Shown here in pieces: positions 1 to 9,033 of a DNA stretch of 64,000 nucleotides. Position numbers and translations under genes: made by a program. The notes under the pieces were generated by a model that saw only the letters and a program-made list of their open reading frames with translations, did no database searches and was not told the DNA's origin. Numbering within the stretch: position 1 is the first letter of the stretch; the number at the start of each line of letters is the position of its first letter. Origin of the DNA: Roseovarius sp. (GTDB lineage: Bacteria; Pseudomonadota; Alphaproteobacteria; Rhodobacterales; Rhodobacteraceae); the NCBI GenBank assembly GCA_029212365.1, contig JARGOC010000019.1, positions 1-64,000 of the forward strand, written 5' to 3'.

Positions 1-15
1 TATGAAGCTGAGAAC

Positions 16-56
16 AGCCGCGTGAATTCTACGGCTGGACCCCATTAAAAATGGGG
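16..56. other. Two consecutive short hairpins, unassigned
   Basis: Two back-to-back inverted repeats are visible: CAGCCG (16-21) with CGGCTG (32-37), then CCCCATT (40-46) with AATGGGG (50-56) around a three-base loop. No clear T-run follows on either strand. They could belong to the 3' end of a gene lying before the window or to a small RNA. The sequence alone does not decide. Confidence 0.3.
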
Positions 57-98
57 GATTACCGCCCGATGCAGCCAATGACAGCTTTTGCACACACC

Positions 99-128
99 AA
101 AAAGCACCCTCGATACATTGAGGATGCT
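99..128 (-). terminator. Rho-independent terminator of the 62-aa gene
   Basis: Read on the minus strand, AGCATCCTC (128-120) pairs with GAGGGTGCT (111-103), with one G-T wobble and an 8-base loop, and runs into five T residues. It sits 7 bases after the stop codon of the small gene at 136-324, so it is most simply that gene's terminator. Confidence 0.75.
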
Positions 129-135
129 CTCTGGA

Positions 136-324
136 TCAGGCCACAGCCGCTCGGATTGATTTGTCCTCGGTTGACCCTTTGAGCCAACGCCATTGGGTGC
201 GGGGTTTGTGGATCGCTGCGAGATCGGGGTTGTTCTTTGCGGCCTCGCGTAACTTCATCCGGGTCAAACGCGGGTCAAGTTTCAGTTCTTCACAAAGCTC
301 TTTCAGGGTTATTGCGTCAGCCAT
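136..324 (-). CDS. Small conserved-looking protein of 62 aa, function unknown
   Basis: Encodes 62 residues. I chose the internal ATG at 324 because a near-perfect Shine-Dalgarno (AAAGGAGG) lies just upstream; a longer reading to 450 has no such site. The first half (about residues 5-30) is predicted helical, with a pattern resembling a small helix-turn-helix (KELCEELKLDPRLTRMKLRE). The tail is basic and Trp-rich (RTQWRW). No catalytic motif is visible. It has its own terminator and stands alone in an AT-richer patch near tRNA-Phe. A nucleic-acid-binding role is only a guess. Confidence 0.6.
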   Translation of the reverse strand: MADAITLKELCEELKLDPRLTRMKLREAAKNNPDLAAIHKPRTQWRWLKGSTEDKSIRAAVA

Positions 325-603
325 GATGTCCTCCTTTGGTTGCTGATGAGGATGGCTAAGAAAGTTGTTCGGCTTTGTCAGGATAAACCATTGAAAAATC
401 TTTAGATATTCACGCACCACAGCTACCTGGGCCTCACGCGGAAGACGCATCCGTGTTGGGGCGTAGAAAGCCTAAGGCCGCTTTGGTCATATCGCAGGTC
501 TAGCCGACAACCGCATTGGGGTACGCTAAGGTTCGCTGCACTATGCTGGTACATCCCCACTCAGGCTGTATGCTAACTACGAAAAACCAAATGGGCTCAA
601 TGC

Positions 604-1431
604 CTAGTTTGCGCAATGTGCACCTCTAGAATATTGATGGGGCGCTGGAAATATTTTCTCAATCCCGTCCCCATTTGGATTCGACTTTAGGAAAGCTATC
701 CGGAAAGCAGTGTACTCAGCTTTGCTAACGCAGGAGTTGTTCATGTTGATGGAGTCAAGCGCCACTAGGTTGGCTACAAACGCTGGAATTCTTGAAATTC
801 CAGTACCAGAAAAGTCTAAGTTTTGTATGGGAGAAGATACAAGTCTTTCGTCTAGCTCGGTAATCCGCACGTTTCCACTAAGATTAAGGAAATCCAAATT
901 CTGGCGGGAACCTGTCCAGTTTTGCCAAATCCCGTTATCGAGATCATTGTCATTTAGTCTGAGTTTTTGGACGAACGGCATCCTCGCGAGACAATCGATA
1001 CGAACAAGTTTCGGATTGTCGACAATGCTGACATCAGTCGCTGTGGTGAAGGTGCAGCTTTTGATATTGGTTAATACATCGTTGTCTTCGACCCTAACGG
1101 AACCAGCATATGCAAAGTTCAGATTCAGAATATCGGTCAAAAGCGGGTTTTCTTGAATCGAAGCATAGCTTAATTCTCTAAATGAGCCTGTGATATCAAT
1201 CTCGGTGACGCCAGTATTCTTTAGTTCGAACCCGTTTAGTCTAGCCATCCGATTTACCCACAGAGGAATCTCAGTGAGATCCGGATCGTTAACGCCAAAC
1301 GCTATCGTTTTGAACGTGTTGAGTGGCTCGGGCGTTGCTGCCGTTGAATTGGCCTCTTGGGACATAATGGGTGCCCCAAACAAAGACATAAATCCAGTGA
1401 CAAAAAAGACAGATCCAAAAAATTTCCACAT
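604..1431 (-). CDS. Exported leucine-rich-repeat-like protein
   Basis: Encodes 275 residues. The start at 1431 is preferred over an upstream extension because GAGG lies 6 bases ahead and the N-terminus then becomes a signal peptide (hydrophobic residues about 3-19). The mature part shows repeated strand-turn units of LRR type, for example LRLNDNDL, LDFLNLSGN and IQNLDFSGTGI, about one per 20-25 residues and rather degenerate. The C-terminal part holds two Cys that could form a disulfide cap. Such folds usually bind proteins or surfaces, so a periplasmic or secreted binding role is inferred. Base composition is lower in GC than neighbouring core genes and no operon partner is present, which suggests acquisition by transfer. 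Exact family not recognised. Confidence 0.65.
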   Translation of the reverse strand: MWKFFGSVFFVTGFMSLFGAPIMSQEANSTAATPEPLNTFKTIAFGVNDPDLTEIPLWVNRMARLNGFELKNTGVTEIDITGSFRELSYASIQENPLLTDILNLNFAYAGSVRVEDNDVLTNIKSCTFTTATDVSIVDNPKLVRIDCLARMPFVQKLRLNDNDLDNGIWQNWTGSRQNLDFLNLSGNVRITELDERLVSSPIQNLDFSGTGISRIPAFVANLVALDSINMNNSCVSKAEYTAFRIAFLKSNPNGDGIEKIFPAPHQYSRGAHCAN

Positions 1432-1968
1432 AGAAACCTCACTCCTCTGGCTATTGAAGCACCTAAACAGGGATTCGTTGTACTTGACAAGGTATGAGGT
1501 AAACTGGGTGATCTGGAGTTCGAGTTCCTCGTTTCGGTGGATGGCTAAGCAAACCGTTAGACTTTGCAAAGTCCGGTTTTTGCGCTGAGCCGCCATTGAT
1601 GCATATCGCAGAAATCGGCACATTGGGCTCGAACCAGTCTTTCGCTGTGAGAATCGTCAATGTCGGCTACGCCGATAACCGCACATCAACTCGTTTTCTC
1701 GAACAATATTTGATGAAAAAGCTTGATCTGCCAAAAACGAACTAATTAGCCATAAAAATCAAAGCGCTGCTGAAATCTGTGGGTAATAGCATCGGCCCAA
1801 AACGGCAGTTGTTTACGCCGCGATTAGGGCGCGTATTAGAGCTTTGCCAACATGCTTTTTCGCGCTGGGATTTCATTTTGGCACCCGTATGAAACCCGCA
1901 GCACTTTTCAGTAGCAATCAAACATCAACGATTTAGCTGTTAATTTATTGTTTTCATTAATTAAATAG
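1432..1968. other. Non-coding AT-richer stretch upstream of the LRR gene
   Basis: About 540 bases lie between the LRR gene start and the 3' end of tRNA-Phe. No reading frame with a convincing ribosome-binding site or recognisable protein was found on either strand. The last 60 bases before the tRNA are very AT-rich. No integrase, transposase or copy of the tRNA 3' end was seen within the window, although the position is typical for integrated DNA. Confidence 0.5.
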
Positions 1969-2043
1969 TGGTGCCCGGGGGCGGAATCGAACCACCGACA
2001 CGAGGATTTTCAATCCACTGCTCTACCCCTGAGCTACCCGGGC
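1969..2043 (-). tRNA. tRNA-Phe (anticodon GAA)
   Basis: On the minus strand the cloverleaf reads GCCCGGG acceptor (2043-2037), a D-arm GCTC/GAGC, an anticodon loop TTGAAAA giving GAA (Phe), a T-arm with GGTTCGATT, and the matching CCCGGGC followed by discriminator A and an encoded CCA (1971-1969). The anticodon stem GTGGA/TCCTC has one T-T mismatch. It lies immediately downstream of yacG, as in many alphaproteobacteria, and is probably co-transcribed from the infA side. Confidence 0.95.
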
Positions 2044-2126
2044 ACGGGAGAACGCATGGGCGTTCGGGTGCAGGCGTTCTAGGCGAGGGGGGGCGACGTG
2101 TCCAGAGGGATTTGGCAAAAAACGAC

Positions 2127-2318
2127 TTAATGCAGTTTGGGTGGTGCATCTGCCAGTTTCTCAATCGCATCAATGGCTTGTTCGGCATCGTCTGGATCGC
2201 ACGACGGCACGGCGTAATCACCGGAAAACCATTTGGCCAGGTCCAGATCAGCACAGCGTTTTGAACAAAAGGGACGGAACGCCTTATTGGTCTCTTTGCG
2301 GCAAATAGGACAGCTCAT
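2127..2318 (-). CDS. yacG: DNA gyrase inhibitor YacG
   Basis: Encodes 63 residues with the YacG zinc ribbon: CPIC at residues 3-6 and CSKRC further on, followed by the family signature ADLDLAKW. Members bind zinc and, in E. coli, inhibit GyrB. Its ATG overlaps the stop of the upstream RNase E/G gene by four bases, so translation is probably coupled. It is the last protein gene of the infA-maf-RNase run before tRNA-Phe. Confidence 0.93.
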   Translation of the reverse strand: MSCPICRKETNKAFRPFCSKRCADLDLAKWFSGDYAVPSCDPDDAEQAIDAIEKLADAPPKLH

Positions 2319-3337
2319 TTCAGCAAGTCTTTCAATGGGATACGGTCGCGTTTGCGTTGCAATTCAAAATGCCCCAGCGGTGTCCATCCTGCCAGCGCGG
2401 TATCCACAGTATCACTTTTCAAGGCCCCGCGCAGGGTGCTTTCAAAGGTCTTTCGGTCCTTCTTCACCATCGGCGCCAAATCCAACGTGATCTGCCCGCC
2501 CAGGCCCCGTAGCCGCAATTGCCGGGGCAAATCTCTGGCCGCGGCCAGATTGGCCTTTAGCCCCGCAGCCGGAGAGGTATCGCCGCCAGTGTTCACATCC
2601 ACTGCGACCAGCGCGCGGGTTGGCTCAATGAACATCGACGCGCTGCCCAAAGGCACATGATCTGAAGTCAGATTCTCCAATTGATCCAACACGTTCAAAT
2701 GCTCAAAACAACCCGCCTGGGTATTCACATCCGCAGGTTCTGACCAATCTCGCCACGCCAAAGCATGGGGGCCATCGCCCTCGGTTAAGGTTTCAGGTTC
2801 GTCGCCCACCGCATCAGCAAGAACCGCTTGCGCCAAATCATGCATAGCGCGAATATCTTCTTCGATTTCTGACACTTCCGCCGCCGCGCAGGCTGACCGC
2901 AGGATCAACCCCATGGCGCTGCCGCCCATTTCCTGATGCGCAATCGCCAGCAATGCGTCACATTGTTCGTCATCGCGGATAGAGCGCGAAATATTCAGCC
3001 CCGGCGCCTCAGGCGTGACAATAGCATAGCGGCTTTTGAACAAAATGCGCGCCGTCACAGGTAGGGCCTTGCCCGGTTCGGCATAGCCCGTGACCTGCAC
3101 CAATATAGGCTGTCCGGGGGACAACCCTTTGATTTGGCGAAGAAATGCGGGACCATCGGGGGTCGTGACAAACATCCCCCCCTGCCCTTTCATCGGGCGG
3201 TTGGCGATGGAGCGATAGATCGTGCCGGGACGGGGTTGATCGGTATCGACCAACAGATCTTGCAGGAGGCCGTCCACCAAAAGCGCGGCCGCTTGTGTGT
3301 CTTTCAGATGATCGAGAGCAATTTGGCGGCCTTTCAT
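2315..3337 (-). CDS. Ribonuclease E/G family protein, short form
   Basis: Encodes 340 residues. The start at 3337 overlaps the maf stop by four bases (ATGA); a longer in-frame extension has no support. The catalytic core of the RNase E/G family is recognisable: [10 protein letters not shown] supplies the first metal-binding Asp and ITLDLAPM the second. The protein is clearly shorter than E. coli RNase G (about 490 aa). The N-terminal S1-like part is compact, and no zinc-link CPxC motif is seen between the catalytic core and the C-terminus. Likely acts in RNA processing; the compact form is usual in this gene order in Rhodobacteraceae, although the substrate is unknown. Confidence 0.85.
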   Translation of the reverse strand: MKGRQIALDHLKDTQAAALLVDGLLQDLLVDTDQPRPGTIYRSIANRPMKGQGGMFVTTPDGPAFLRQIKGLSPGQPILVQVTGYAEPGKALPVTARILFKSRYAIVTPEAPGLNISRSIRDDEQCDALLAIAHQEMGGSAMGLILRSACAAAEVSEIEEDIRAMHDLAQAVLADAVGDEPETLTEGDGPHALAWRDWSEPADVNTQAGCFEHLNVLDQLENLTSDHVPLGSASMFIEPTRALVAVDVNTGGDTSPAAGLKANLAAARDLPRQLRLRGLGGQITLDLAPMVKKDRKTFESTLRGALKSDTVDTALAGWTPLGHFELQRKRDRIPLKDLLK

Positions 3338-3912
3338 GGCGACCCTCCGTACAATGGATATCCTGCAGCCAATAGCAGCCCGGCAGTTTCTGCCAGGGGC
3401 AGGCCTACAACTGCGGTGAAAGAGCCCTGAATCCAGGGAATCAGAGCGCCTGCAGGCCCCTGAATACCATATCCACCTGCTTTCCCCTGCCAATCTCCGG
3501 TAGAGATATATGCTGTAAGCTCTTGATCTGACAGTGATTTCATCTTTACTGTGGTGATCACGTCACGCTCCCACAGCTGCACACCCCGGCGCACGGCCAC
3601 AGCTGTAATTACCTTGTGGCGCCGCCCCGACATGGCCCGCAAGAACGCCGCAGCTTCTGATGCATCCGCCGGTTTGCCAAGGATACGGCGGCCCAATGCC
3701 ACGGTGGTATCAGCGGCCAGCACAATATCATCAGCACCGGCCTTGATGGCCAGGGATTTTTCTCGCGCCATACGGGCGCAATACGGGCGCGGCAGCTCTG
3801 CCTTTGCAGGGGTCTCGTCAATATCGGGCGGGCGGATATCATCCGCCACAACCCCGATTTGCGCCAGTAATTCCTGCCGCCGCGGGCTGCCTGATCCGAG
3901 GATAAATTTCAT
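3334..3912 (-). CDS. maf: Maf-family nucleotide pyrophosphatase
   Basis: Encodes 192 residues, the usual Maf length. The N-terminal [11 protein letters not shown], the DIDET segment, [10 protein letters not shown] and the late [10 protein letters not shown] are the conserved Maf signatures. Family members hydrolyse non-canonical or modified nucleoside triphosphates (dTTP/UTP or m7GTP subfamilies) and were first linked to septum formation. Which substrate applies here cannot be settled by eye. It lies between infA and the RNase E/G gene, overlapping the latter by four bases. Confidence 0.92.
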   Translation of the reverse strand: MKFILGSGSPRRQELLAQIGVVADDIRPPDIDETPAKAELPRPYCARMAREKSLAIKAGADDIVLAADTTVALGRRILGKPADASEAAAFLRAMSGRRHKVITAVAVRRGVQLWERDVITTVKMKSLSDQELTAYISTGDWQGKAGGYGIQGPAGALIPWIQGSFTAVVGLPLAETAGLLLAAGYPLYGGSP

Positions 3913-3936
3913 AGCAGCCAGTGGGTTACCCCACTC

Positions 3937-4155
3937 TTACTTGAAGCGGTAGTTGATCCGACCCTTGGTCAGATCATACGGTGTCATTTCAACTTGCACC
4001 TTGTCGCCAGCCAGAACACGGATGCGGTTTTTGCGCATCTTGCCTGCCGTATGTGCGATGATCTCATGGCCGTTTTCCAGCTCGACCCGAAACGTCGCAT
4101 TAGGCAGGAGTTCCTTCACGACACCGGGAAATTCGAGCAATTCTTCCTTGGCCAT
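3937..4155 (-). CDS. infA: Translation initiation factor IF-1
   Basis: Encodes 72 residues, the standard IF-1 size, as a single S1/OB-fold domain. The sequence begins [13 protein letters not shown] and contains [19 protein letters not shown], both diagnostic. The start at 4155 is fixed by AGGAGA a few bases upstream; a longer frame to 4218 is spurious. IF-1 binds the ribosomal A site with IF-2 and IF-3 during initiation. It heads the infA-maf-RNase-yacG-tRNA-Phe group. Confidence 0.97.
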   Translation of the reverse strand: MAKEELLEFPGVVKELLPNATFRVELENGHEIIAHTAGKMRKNRIRVLAGDKVQVEMTPYDLTKGRINYRFK

Positions 4156-4236
4156 GGTCTCTCCTATGTTACACGCCCCGCCATTTGCGGGACGCCGCTT
4201 AAATGGCGCTATTTCCACAAATTTTCAAGGGAATAA

Positions 4237-5121
4237 TCAGCCCAATGTCTGAGGTGTGACCTGAGTTACACCCTCTGGCTGTTCAATCCAATGAGTTCGG
4301 TTCAACACACGGCCATCCGCACGCACATGCGCGATCGCCGCCAGATCAACCTCGGCGTAGGTCCAACCGGGTTGGTTCAACACCCCTTCAGCCAGCACGC
4401 CAGTGTCGGGGAACCCGGTATCAGGTGGGCCAAATATACCGCCCATGCCGGTGTTTACGTCGGCCACATCTGTCCATTCGGCCTTGCCAACAAGCGAAGA
4501 CATGACCGACACACATTGATTTTCCAACGCCCGCGCCATGGCCCCGATACGCACCCGCCAATAGCCCGAGAGGGCCTCGGTGCAAGACGGGACCAATAGT
4601 AAATCGGCCTGCGAAACAGACCGCCCCAGCAAAGGAAATTCACTGTCATAACAAGTGAGTATGGCGATTTTTCCGAGGGAGGTATCAAAGAGCTTTAGGG
4701 GCTGACAAGGGGCCATGTCCATCGGGGTGCGCTCATACCGTGTCATGATCTGCTTGTCCTGATGGCCACGCCCACCCGTGGGTGAAAACAGACGCGCACG
4801 ATTGACCGGGCGTGTGCTGATAGCATCATCATAAACCGGAGCGGTAGCCGCGCAGATATGCACGTTATATTTAGCCGCCAGATCGGCATGCAGGTCATCG
4901 GCATCCTTAATGTGGTTTGACACCGCTCTGAGCGATTTCTCCAAATCCGCAGCCACTTCGGGGCCATCCAACATGGCCAATTCCATCGCGCCATATTCGG
5001 GGAACAATAATAATTCAGCGCCCTGCCCGGCCGCCTCAGCCACCCACGAATCGATTTTGGCAGCGTAATCTGCCCAGGTCATCAACACATCAAGCAGATA
5101 GGCAGCAGTGGCGATTTTCAT
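4237..5121 (-). CDS. Carbon-nitrogen hydrolase (nitrilase superfamily)
   Basis: Encodes 294 residues. The catalytic Glu-Lys-Cys triad is visible as E42 (FPEYG), K123 (DKQIMTRYE) and C157 (LTCYDSEFP). No signal peptide, so cytoplasmic. Superfamily members hydrolyse nitriles, amides or carbamoyl groups. Within it this looks like an amidohydrolase of unknown substrate rather than a characterised NitA or AguB. It stands alone between infA and gshA, separated from gshA by a short palindromic repeat, so probably has its own promoter. Confidence 0.85.
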   Translation of the reverse strand: MKIATAAYLLDVLMTWADYAAKIDSWVAEAAGQGAELLLFPEYGAMELAMLDGPEVAADLEKSLRAVSNHIKDADDLHADLAAKYNVHICAATAPVYDDAISTRPVNRARLFSPTGGRGHQDKQIMTRYERTPMDMAPCQPLKLFDTSLGKIAILTCYDSEFPLLGRSVSQADLLLVPSCTEALSGYWRVRIGAMARALENQCVSVMSSLVGKAEWTDVADVNTGMGGIFGPPDTGFPDTGVLAEGVLNQPGWTYAEVDLAAIAHVRADGRVLNRTHWIEQPEGVTQVTPQTLG

Positions 5122-5213
5122 ATCGGTCAGGCCTTTTTGGGTTTTTGGACGTTAGGTGCAATCTCAAGGCGTGTTGCGGATGGTGTGAGAACTTTTTCTC
5201 TTATAAATCGGGC

Positions 5214-5240
5214 GTAGGGTGGGGTTTAACCCCACCTTAC
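5214..5240. repeat. Short palindromic intergenic repeat, copy 1
   Basis: A near-perfect inverted repeat (GTAGGGTGGGGTTT joined to AACCCCACCTTAC) lies just after the gshA stop. A closely similar palindrome occurs at 26242-26265, also at the 3' end of a gene. The pair looks like a REP-type dispersed element and may also act as a transcript-end hairpin, although no T-run follows. Confidence 0.6.
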
Positions 5241-5241
5241 A

Positions 5242-6612
5242 TCAGTAGGAAAACTCGGCGTAGATCCGACTCAGATCGCCATTCCAATCTCCGTGATATC
5301 GCTCCAGCAATTCATCGGCAGGCACTTTGCCGCTGTCGATGCTTTCACGCAAAGCGTTTAGGAAATGGGTTTCATCAGGCACCATCCCACCGGCACCGGA
5401 ACGCGCACGCGCTTTGAGGCCGGCCTCGGAAATATTGAGTGCCTCTCGCGCCAGATCATGCATCTTGATGGTGCCAACCTGCGCTTGCAATGCCTGCTCG
5501 GATGAGGCCACGCGCAGCGCCTCACGGGTTTCAGCGTCCCAGCCTTTGACCAGATCCCACGCGGCATCCAGACTGTTTTGATCATACATCAGCCCGGTCC
5601 AGAACGCAGGCAGCGCACAGAGCCTGCGCCACGGACCACCATCGGCACCACGCATCTCCATGAATTTCTTGATCCGCGCCTCAGGAAAGGCCGTTGTCAG
5701 ATGGTCAGCCCAATCCGAAAGCGTCGGCATTTCACCGGGTAACGCGGGCAATTCGCCTTTCAGGAAATCCCGAAACGACATGCCCAGCGCATTGATATAT
5801 TCGCCATTGCGATAGACAAAATACATCGGCACATCGAGGGCATATTCGGCATAGGCCTCAAACCCAAATCCGGCTTCGAACACGAATGGCAACATACCTG
5901 TGCGGTCCGGGTCCAGATCACGCCAAACCCGGCTGCGCCAGGATTTATGGCCATTGGGCTTGCCATCAAAAAACGGTGAATTTGCGAACAGCGCGGTGGC
6001 CACAGGTTGCAGAGCCAAAGCCACGCGCAGCTTTTGCACCATGTCGGCCTCGGATCCGAAATCGAGGTTCACCTGAACGGTGCAGGTCCGGTACATCATG
6101 GATTTGCCCAAGGTTCCAACGCGGTCCATATAGTCAGTCATCAGTTTGTAGCGGCCCTTGGGCATCTGATCCATGTCCTCATGCGACCAGATCGGAGCCG
6201 CCCCGAGACCGATGAACCCAACACCCACTTTGTCGGCCACATCCTTGACCTCGCGCAGGTGGGTGTTCACCTCGTCACAAGTCTCGTGGATGGTTTCCAG
6301 AGGCCCGCCAGACAGCTCTAGCTGGCCGCCCGGTTCAAGCGAGACATTGGCCCCGTCCTTCTCCAGCCCGATCAGCTTACCGGCCTCCTCAACAGGGGCC
6401 CAGCCGTGCACATCGCGCAGGCCTTCCAACACGGCCAGAACCGAGCGTTCCCCCTCATAGGGGATGGGTTTGAGCGTGTCTTTGCAATAGCCGAACTTCT
6501 CATGCTCGGTGCCGATGCGCCAATCGTCTTTGGGCTTGCAGCCGTCTTCCAGATAACCGGCCAGTTGGGACATATCTTCGATGGGGCCACCACCGGACTG
6601 AGGGATCGACAT
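5242..6612 (-). CDS. gshA: Glutamate-cysteine ligase, class II (plant/alphaproteobacterial type)
   Basis: Encodes 456 residues, matching the GCS2-type ligases of alphaproteobacteria and plants. The IGTEHEKFGY segment near residue 40 and MMYRTCTVQVNLDF near residue 180 are family hallmarks. It joins glutamate and cysteine in the ATP-dependent first step of glutathione synthesis. AGGAGG lies upstream of the ATG. A hairpin at 6698-6726 falls in the probable leader. Glutathione users elsewhere in the window (class III alcohol dehydrogenase, two GST-fold proteins) fit a glutathione-rich physiology. No gshB is nearby. Confidence 0.95.
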   Translation of the reverse strand: MSIPQSGGGPIEDMSQLAGYLEDGCKPKDDWRIGTEHEKFGYCKDTLKPIPYEGERSVLAVLEGLRDVHGWAPVEEAGKLIGLEKDGANVSLEPGGQLELSGGPLETIHETCDEVNTHLREVKDVADKVGVGFIGLGAAPIWSHEDMDQMPKGRYKLMTDYMDRVGTLGKSMMYRTCTVQVNLDFGSEADMVQKLRVALALQPVATALFANSPFFDGKPNGHKSWRSRVWRDLDPDRTGMLPFVFEAGFGFEAYAEYALDVPMYFVYRNGEYINALGMSFRDFLKGELPALPGEMPTLSDWADHLTTAFPEARIKKFMEMRGADGGPWRRLCALPAFWTGLMYDQNSLDAAWDLVKGWDAETREALRVASSEQALQAQVGTIKMHDLAREALNISEAGLKARARSGAGGMVPDETHFLNALRESIDSGKVPADELLERYHGDWNGDLSRIYAEFSY

Positions 6613-7147
6613 GCAAGGTGCCTCCTGCTGAATTTCCGATCAGTGGTGAAGGGCCGGCCTAGGCGTGTCAAGCGCCGTTGTGAAGCAGAAATGGCGCGGG
6701 GCAGACCCGCAGGTCTGTTTGCCCCCCATAGAAGTTGCCGCCTGAGTTGATAGCCTGCGTGTATCATTTTGTTTTTATTATATTTCTAGATTTCAACTGT
6801 TCGGTATTGGCTAGCGATTTCCCCGGTGATCACAACTTGGTTTCGCAGCTATGCGGAACTGCCTGGAAGGGGCGGTATGACCCGGCACGTTATCTTGAGC
6901 ATCATCGCCGTGCCTTAGCGATTGCAATATCACAAAGGGGTTAGGCGTTGGGGCTTTTGCCCGGCTCAAGGCCGGTACTATGGTGATTTGCGCCGCGTAT
7001 TTTCGTATCAGACAATCTGTGTATAGTTCGGTAATTTGGCCGCAAAGGACAGGACAGGCACCCCGTTTTGGCGCTCTGCTCACATCCCTGGCCTATACCC
7101 GCCGTGATAGAGCCTATCATGCGTGAACGCGGCGATGAATTCGGGTG
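6613..7147. other. Intergenic region upstream of gshA, with a hairpin
   Basis: No convincing gene was found in these 535 bases. The clearest structure is a hairpin at 6698-6726: GGGGCA and GACC pair with GGTC and TGCCCC with a small bulge, about 90 bases upstream of the gshA start, where it would lie in the leader RNA. An AT-rich tract around 6765-6790 is a plausible promoter location. The remainder shows nothing recognisable. Confidence 0.45.
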
Positions 7148-7753
7148 TCACTTTTGCCCGATTTTAGGTTCAGTGCCCACGCGCAGGCGCTGAATATTGG
7201 CGCGGTGCCGCCAGAACACCAACAGCGTCAGCAGCGCGCCCATCAGCAGCATGTGACCCTGCCCGAGGAACGCCATCCAAATGGTGGAGGTGGCCGCTGC
7301 AAAGATCGCAGCAAAAGACGATATGCGCGTCACTGCCGCCACCACCAGCCATGTGAGGCACGCAGCAATGCCAACAGGCCAGGCCAAGGCCAGCAAAATG
7401 CCCAGGAATGTGGCCACGCCCTTGCCACCCTTAAAGCCCAGCCAGATCGGATAACAATGGCCCACAAACGCCATGAAGCCTGCCACTTGGGCGGCGTCCT
7501 GGCCCGTGACGGCCCAGGCCAGCAGCGCCACAACAGCCCCTTTGGCCGCATCCATCAGCAAAGTGCCCGCCGCAGCGGTTTTATTGCCGGTGCGCAAAAC
7601 ATTTGTAGCGCCAATATTGCCTGATCCGATGTCGCGCAGATTGCCCAACCCAAAGACGCGGCTCATTGCCATGCCACCTGAGATAGAGCCGATCAGATAG
7701 CCCAGCACGGCCCAGACCAGCAGAAGAAGGGCGGAGGTTTCAATGGGGGGCAT
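7148..7753 (-). CDS. plsY: Glycerol-3-phosphate acyltransferase PlsY
   Basis: Encodes 201 residues, mostly hydrophobic with about five membrane segments. The PlsY motifs are present: GSISGG near residue 22, DIGSGNIGATNVLR near 41-54, and GFKGGKGVAT near 105. The enzyme moves an acyl group from acyl-phosphate to glycerol-3-phosphate in the inner membrane, the first step of phospholipid synthesis. Its ATG shares one base with the stop of the upstream dihydroorotase-like gene (TGATG), so it is the last gene of the pyrB run. Confidence 0.95.
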   Translation of the reverse strand: MPPIETSALLLLVWAVLGYLIGSISGGMAMSRVFGLGNLRDIGSGNIGATNVLRTGNKTAAAGTLLMDAAKGAVVALLAWAVTGQDAAQVAGFMAFVGHCYPIWLGFKGGKGVATFLGILLALAWPVGIAACLTWLVVAAVTRISSFAAIFAAATSTIWMAFLGQGHMLLMGALLTLLVFWRHRANIQRLRVGTEPKIGQK

Positions 7754-9030
7754 CAGGGGGCCTCAAATACAGGTTGACCAGCGACGTACGTGCCCAGCAC
7801 CTTACCTTGCATCCGCGCGCCGTCAAATGGGGTATTTTTGGATTTGGACTTGAGCTTGAAGCGGTCCAACACAATGGGTGTGTCAGGATTGAACAGCACA
7901 AGATCGGCAGGCGCGCCCGCGCACAGCCGCCCGGCGTCAAGGCCCAGCCGTTTGGCCGGGTTAAGGGCCATCGCGCGAAACAGCTGAGGCAGGCTCAGAT
8001 CTTCGGCATGATAAAGGCGCAGGGCCGCGGGCAGCAGGGTTTCCAAAGCCACCGCGCCGCTGGCGGCTTCCTCGTAGGGCAAGCGTTTGCTTTCTTCGTC
8101 CTGTGGTGTGTGCATCGAAGAGATCACATCAATCGTACCATCGCGCAGCGCGGCAATCACCGCTTGCCGGTCATCCTCAGCCCGGAGCGGCGGTTTGACC
8201 TTAAAGAAGGTGCGATAATTGGCCACGTCCATCTCATTTAGTGTCAGATGGTGGATTGATGTGCCCGCAGTGATGTTCAACCCATTGCGTTTGGCCCGCT
8301 CCAAGGCAGGCAAAGCGCGCGCTGTGGTGATCTGATCGGCATGATAGGCCGCTCCGGTCATTTCCAGCAGGGCAATGTCGCGGTCCAATCCCATCCGTTC
8401 GGCCATAGCTGTCACAGCGGGCAGCCCCCGGAGCGAGGCGAATTTGCCCGAGGTAACAGCAGCCCCCTCGCTCAGGATCGGCTCTTGGGGATGGGCAATA
8501 ACCAATGCGCCCAACGACCTTGCATAGGTCAGCGCGCGCGAAAACACCTTGGTATTTGAGATCACCCGATCGCAATCGGTAAATGCCACAGCACCGGCAT
8601 CCATCAAAAAGCCGATTTCGGTCATCTCAAGACCTTCGCGGCCTTTGGTGAGGGCGGCCATGGGCAACACATTGACAGGTGCCGCCTCATTGGCGCGACG
8701 CAGGGCAAACGACAGAACCTCGGGCGTATCAATCGTGGGCAAAGTATCGGGCCTTGTGACCATGGTGGTCACGCCCCCGGCGGCGGCGGCCAACCCGGCG
8801 GATTTGTAACTTTCTTTGTGGCGTTCACCCGGCTCGCACACTTTGACGCCGATATCGACAATCCCCGGAGCCAGACACGCCCCGGCGCACTCGACCTGCT
8901 CATCCGCCTTTGGCATGGCGGTCTCGCTGCCGGTGGCGGCGATAACACCGTCCTTAATCAGCAACCAGCCGAGACTATCGGTGCCCGCTTCGGGGTCAAT
9001 CAGACGGGCGTTGGTGAAGAGGATGCTCAT
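7753..9030 (-). CDS. Dihydroorotase-like protein lacking catalytic residues (PyrC-prime type)
   Basis: Encodes 425 residues with the class I dihydroorotase fold along its length. The metal-binding HxH after the first strand is replaced by G61-V-K63 in VDIGVKVCEPG. The segment usually reading TDHAPH is SSMHTPQ (304-310), so the catalytic Asp is Met306. A further metal His is lost in YHADQIT (229-235), whereas HHL at 260-262 remains. It should therefore not hydrolyse dihydroorotate. By analogy with the inactive partner of class A ATCase in pseudomonads, it probably acts as a structural partner of PyrB, encoded three genes upstream. An active pyrC should exist elsewhere in the genome. Confidence 0.88.
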   Translation of the reverse strand: MSILFTNARLIDPEAGTDSLGWLLIKDGVIAATGSETAMPKADEQVECAGACLAPGIVDIGVKVCEPGERHKESYKSAGLAAAAGGVTTMVTRPDTLPTIDTPEVLSFALRRANEAAPVNVLPMAALTKGREGLEMTEIGFLMDAGAVAFTDCDRVISNTKVFSRALTYARSLGALVIAHPQEPILSEGAAVTSGKFASLRGLPAVTAMAERMGLDRDIALLEMTGAAYHADQITTARALPALERAKRNGLNITAGTSIHHLTLNEMDVANYRTFFKVKPPLRAEDDRQAVIAALRDGTIDVISSMHTPQDEESKRLPYEEAASGAVALETLLPAALRLYHAEDLSLPQLFRAMALNPAKRLGLDAGRLCAGAPADLVLFNPDTPIVLDRFKLKSKSKNTPFDGARMQGKVLGTYVAGQPVFEAP

Positions 9031-9033
9031 ACG

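Noticed and set aside
1463..1660. Minus-strand frame of 65 codons upstream of the LRR gene
   Set aside because: No ribosome-binding site and no recognisable sequence; it overlaps the likely promoter region of the LRR gene.
6811..7083. Frames in the 6613-7147 gap
   Set aside because: Short, without ribosome-binding sites and with low-complexity translations; the gap is better left as intergenic.
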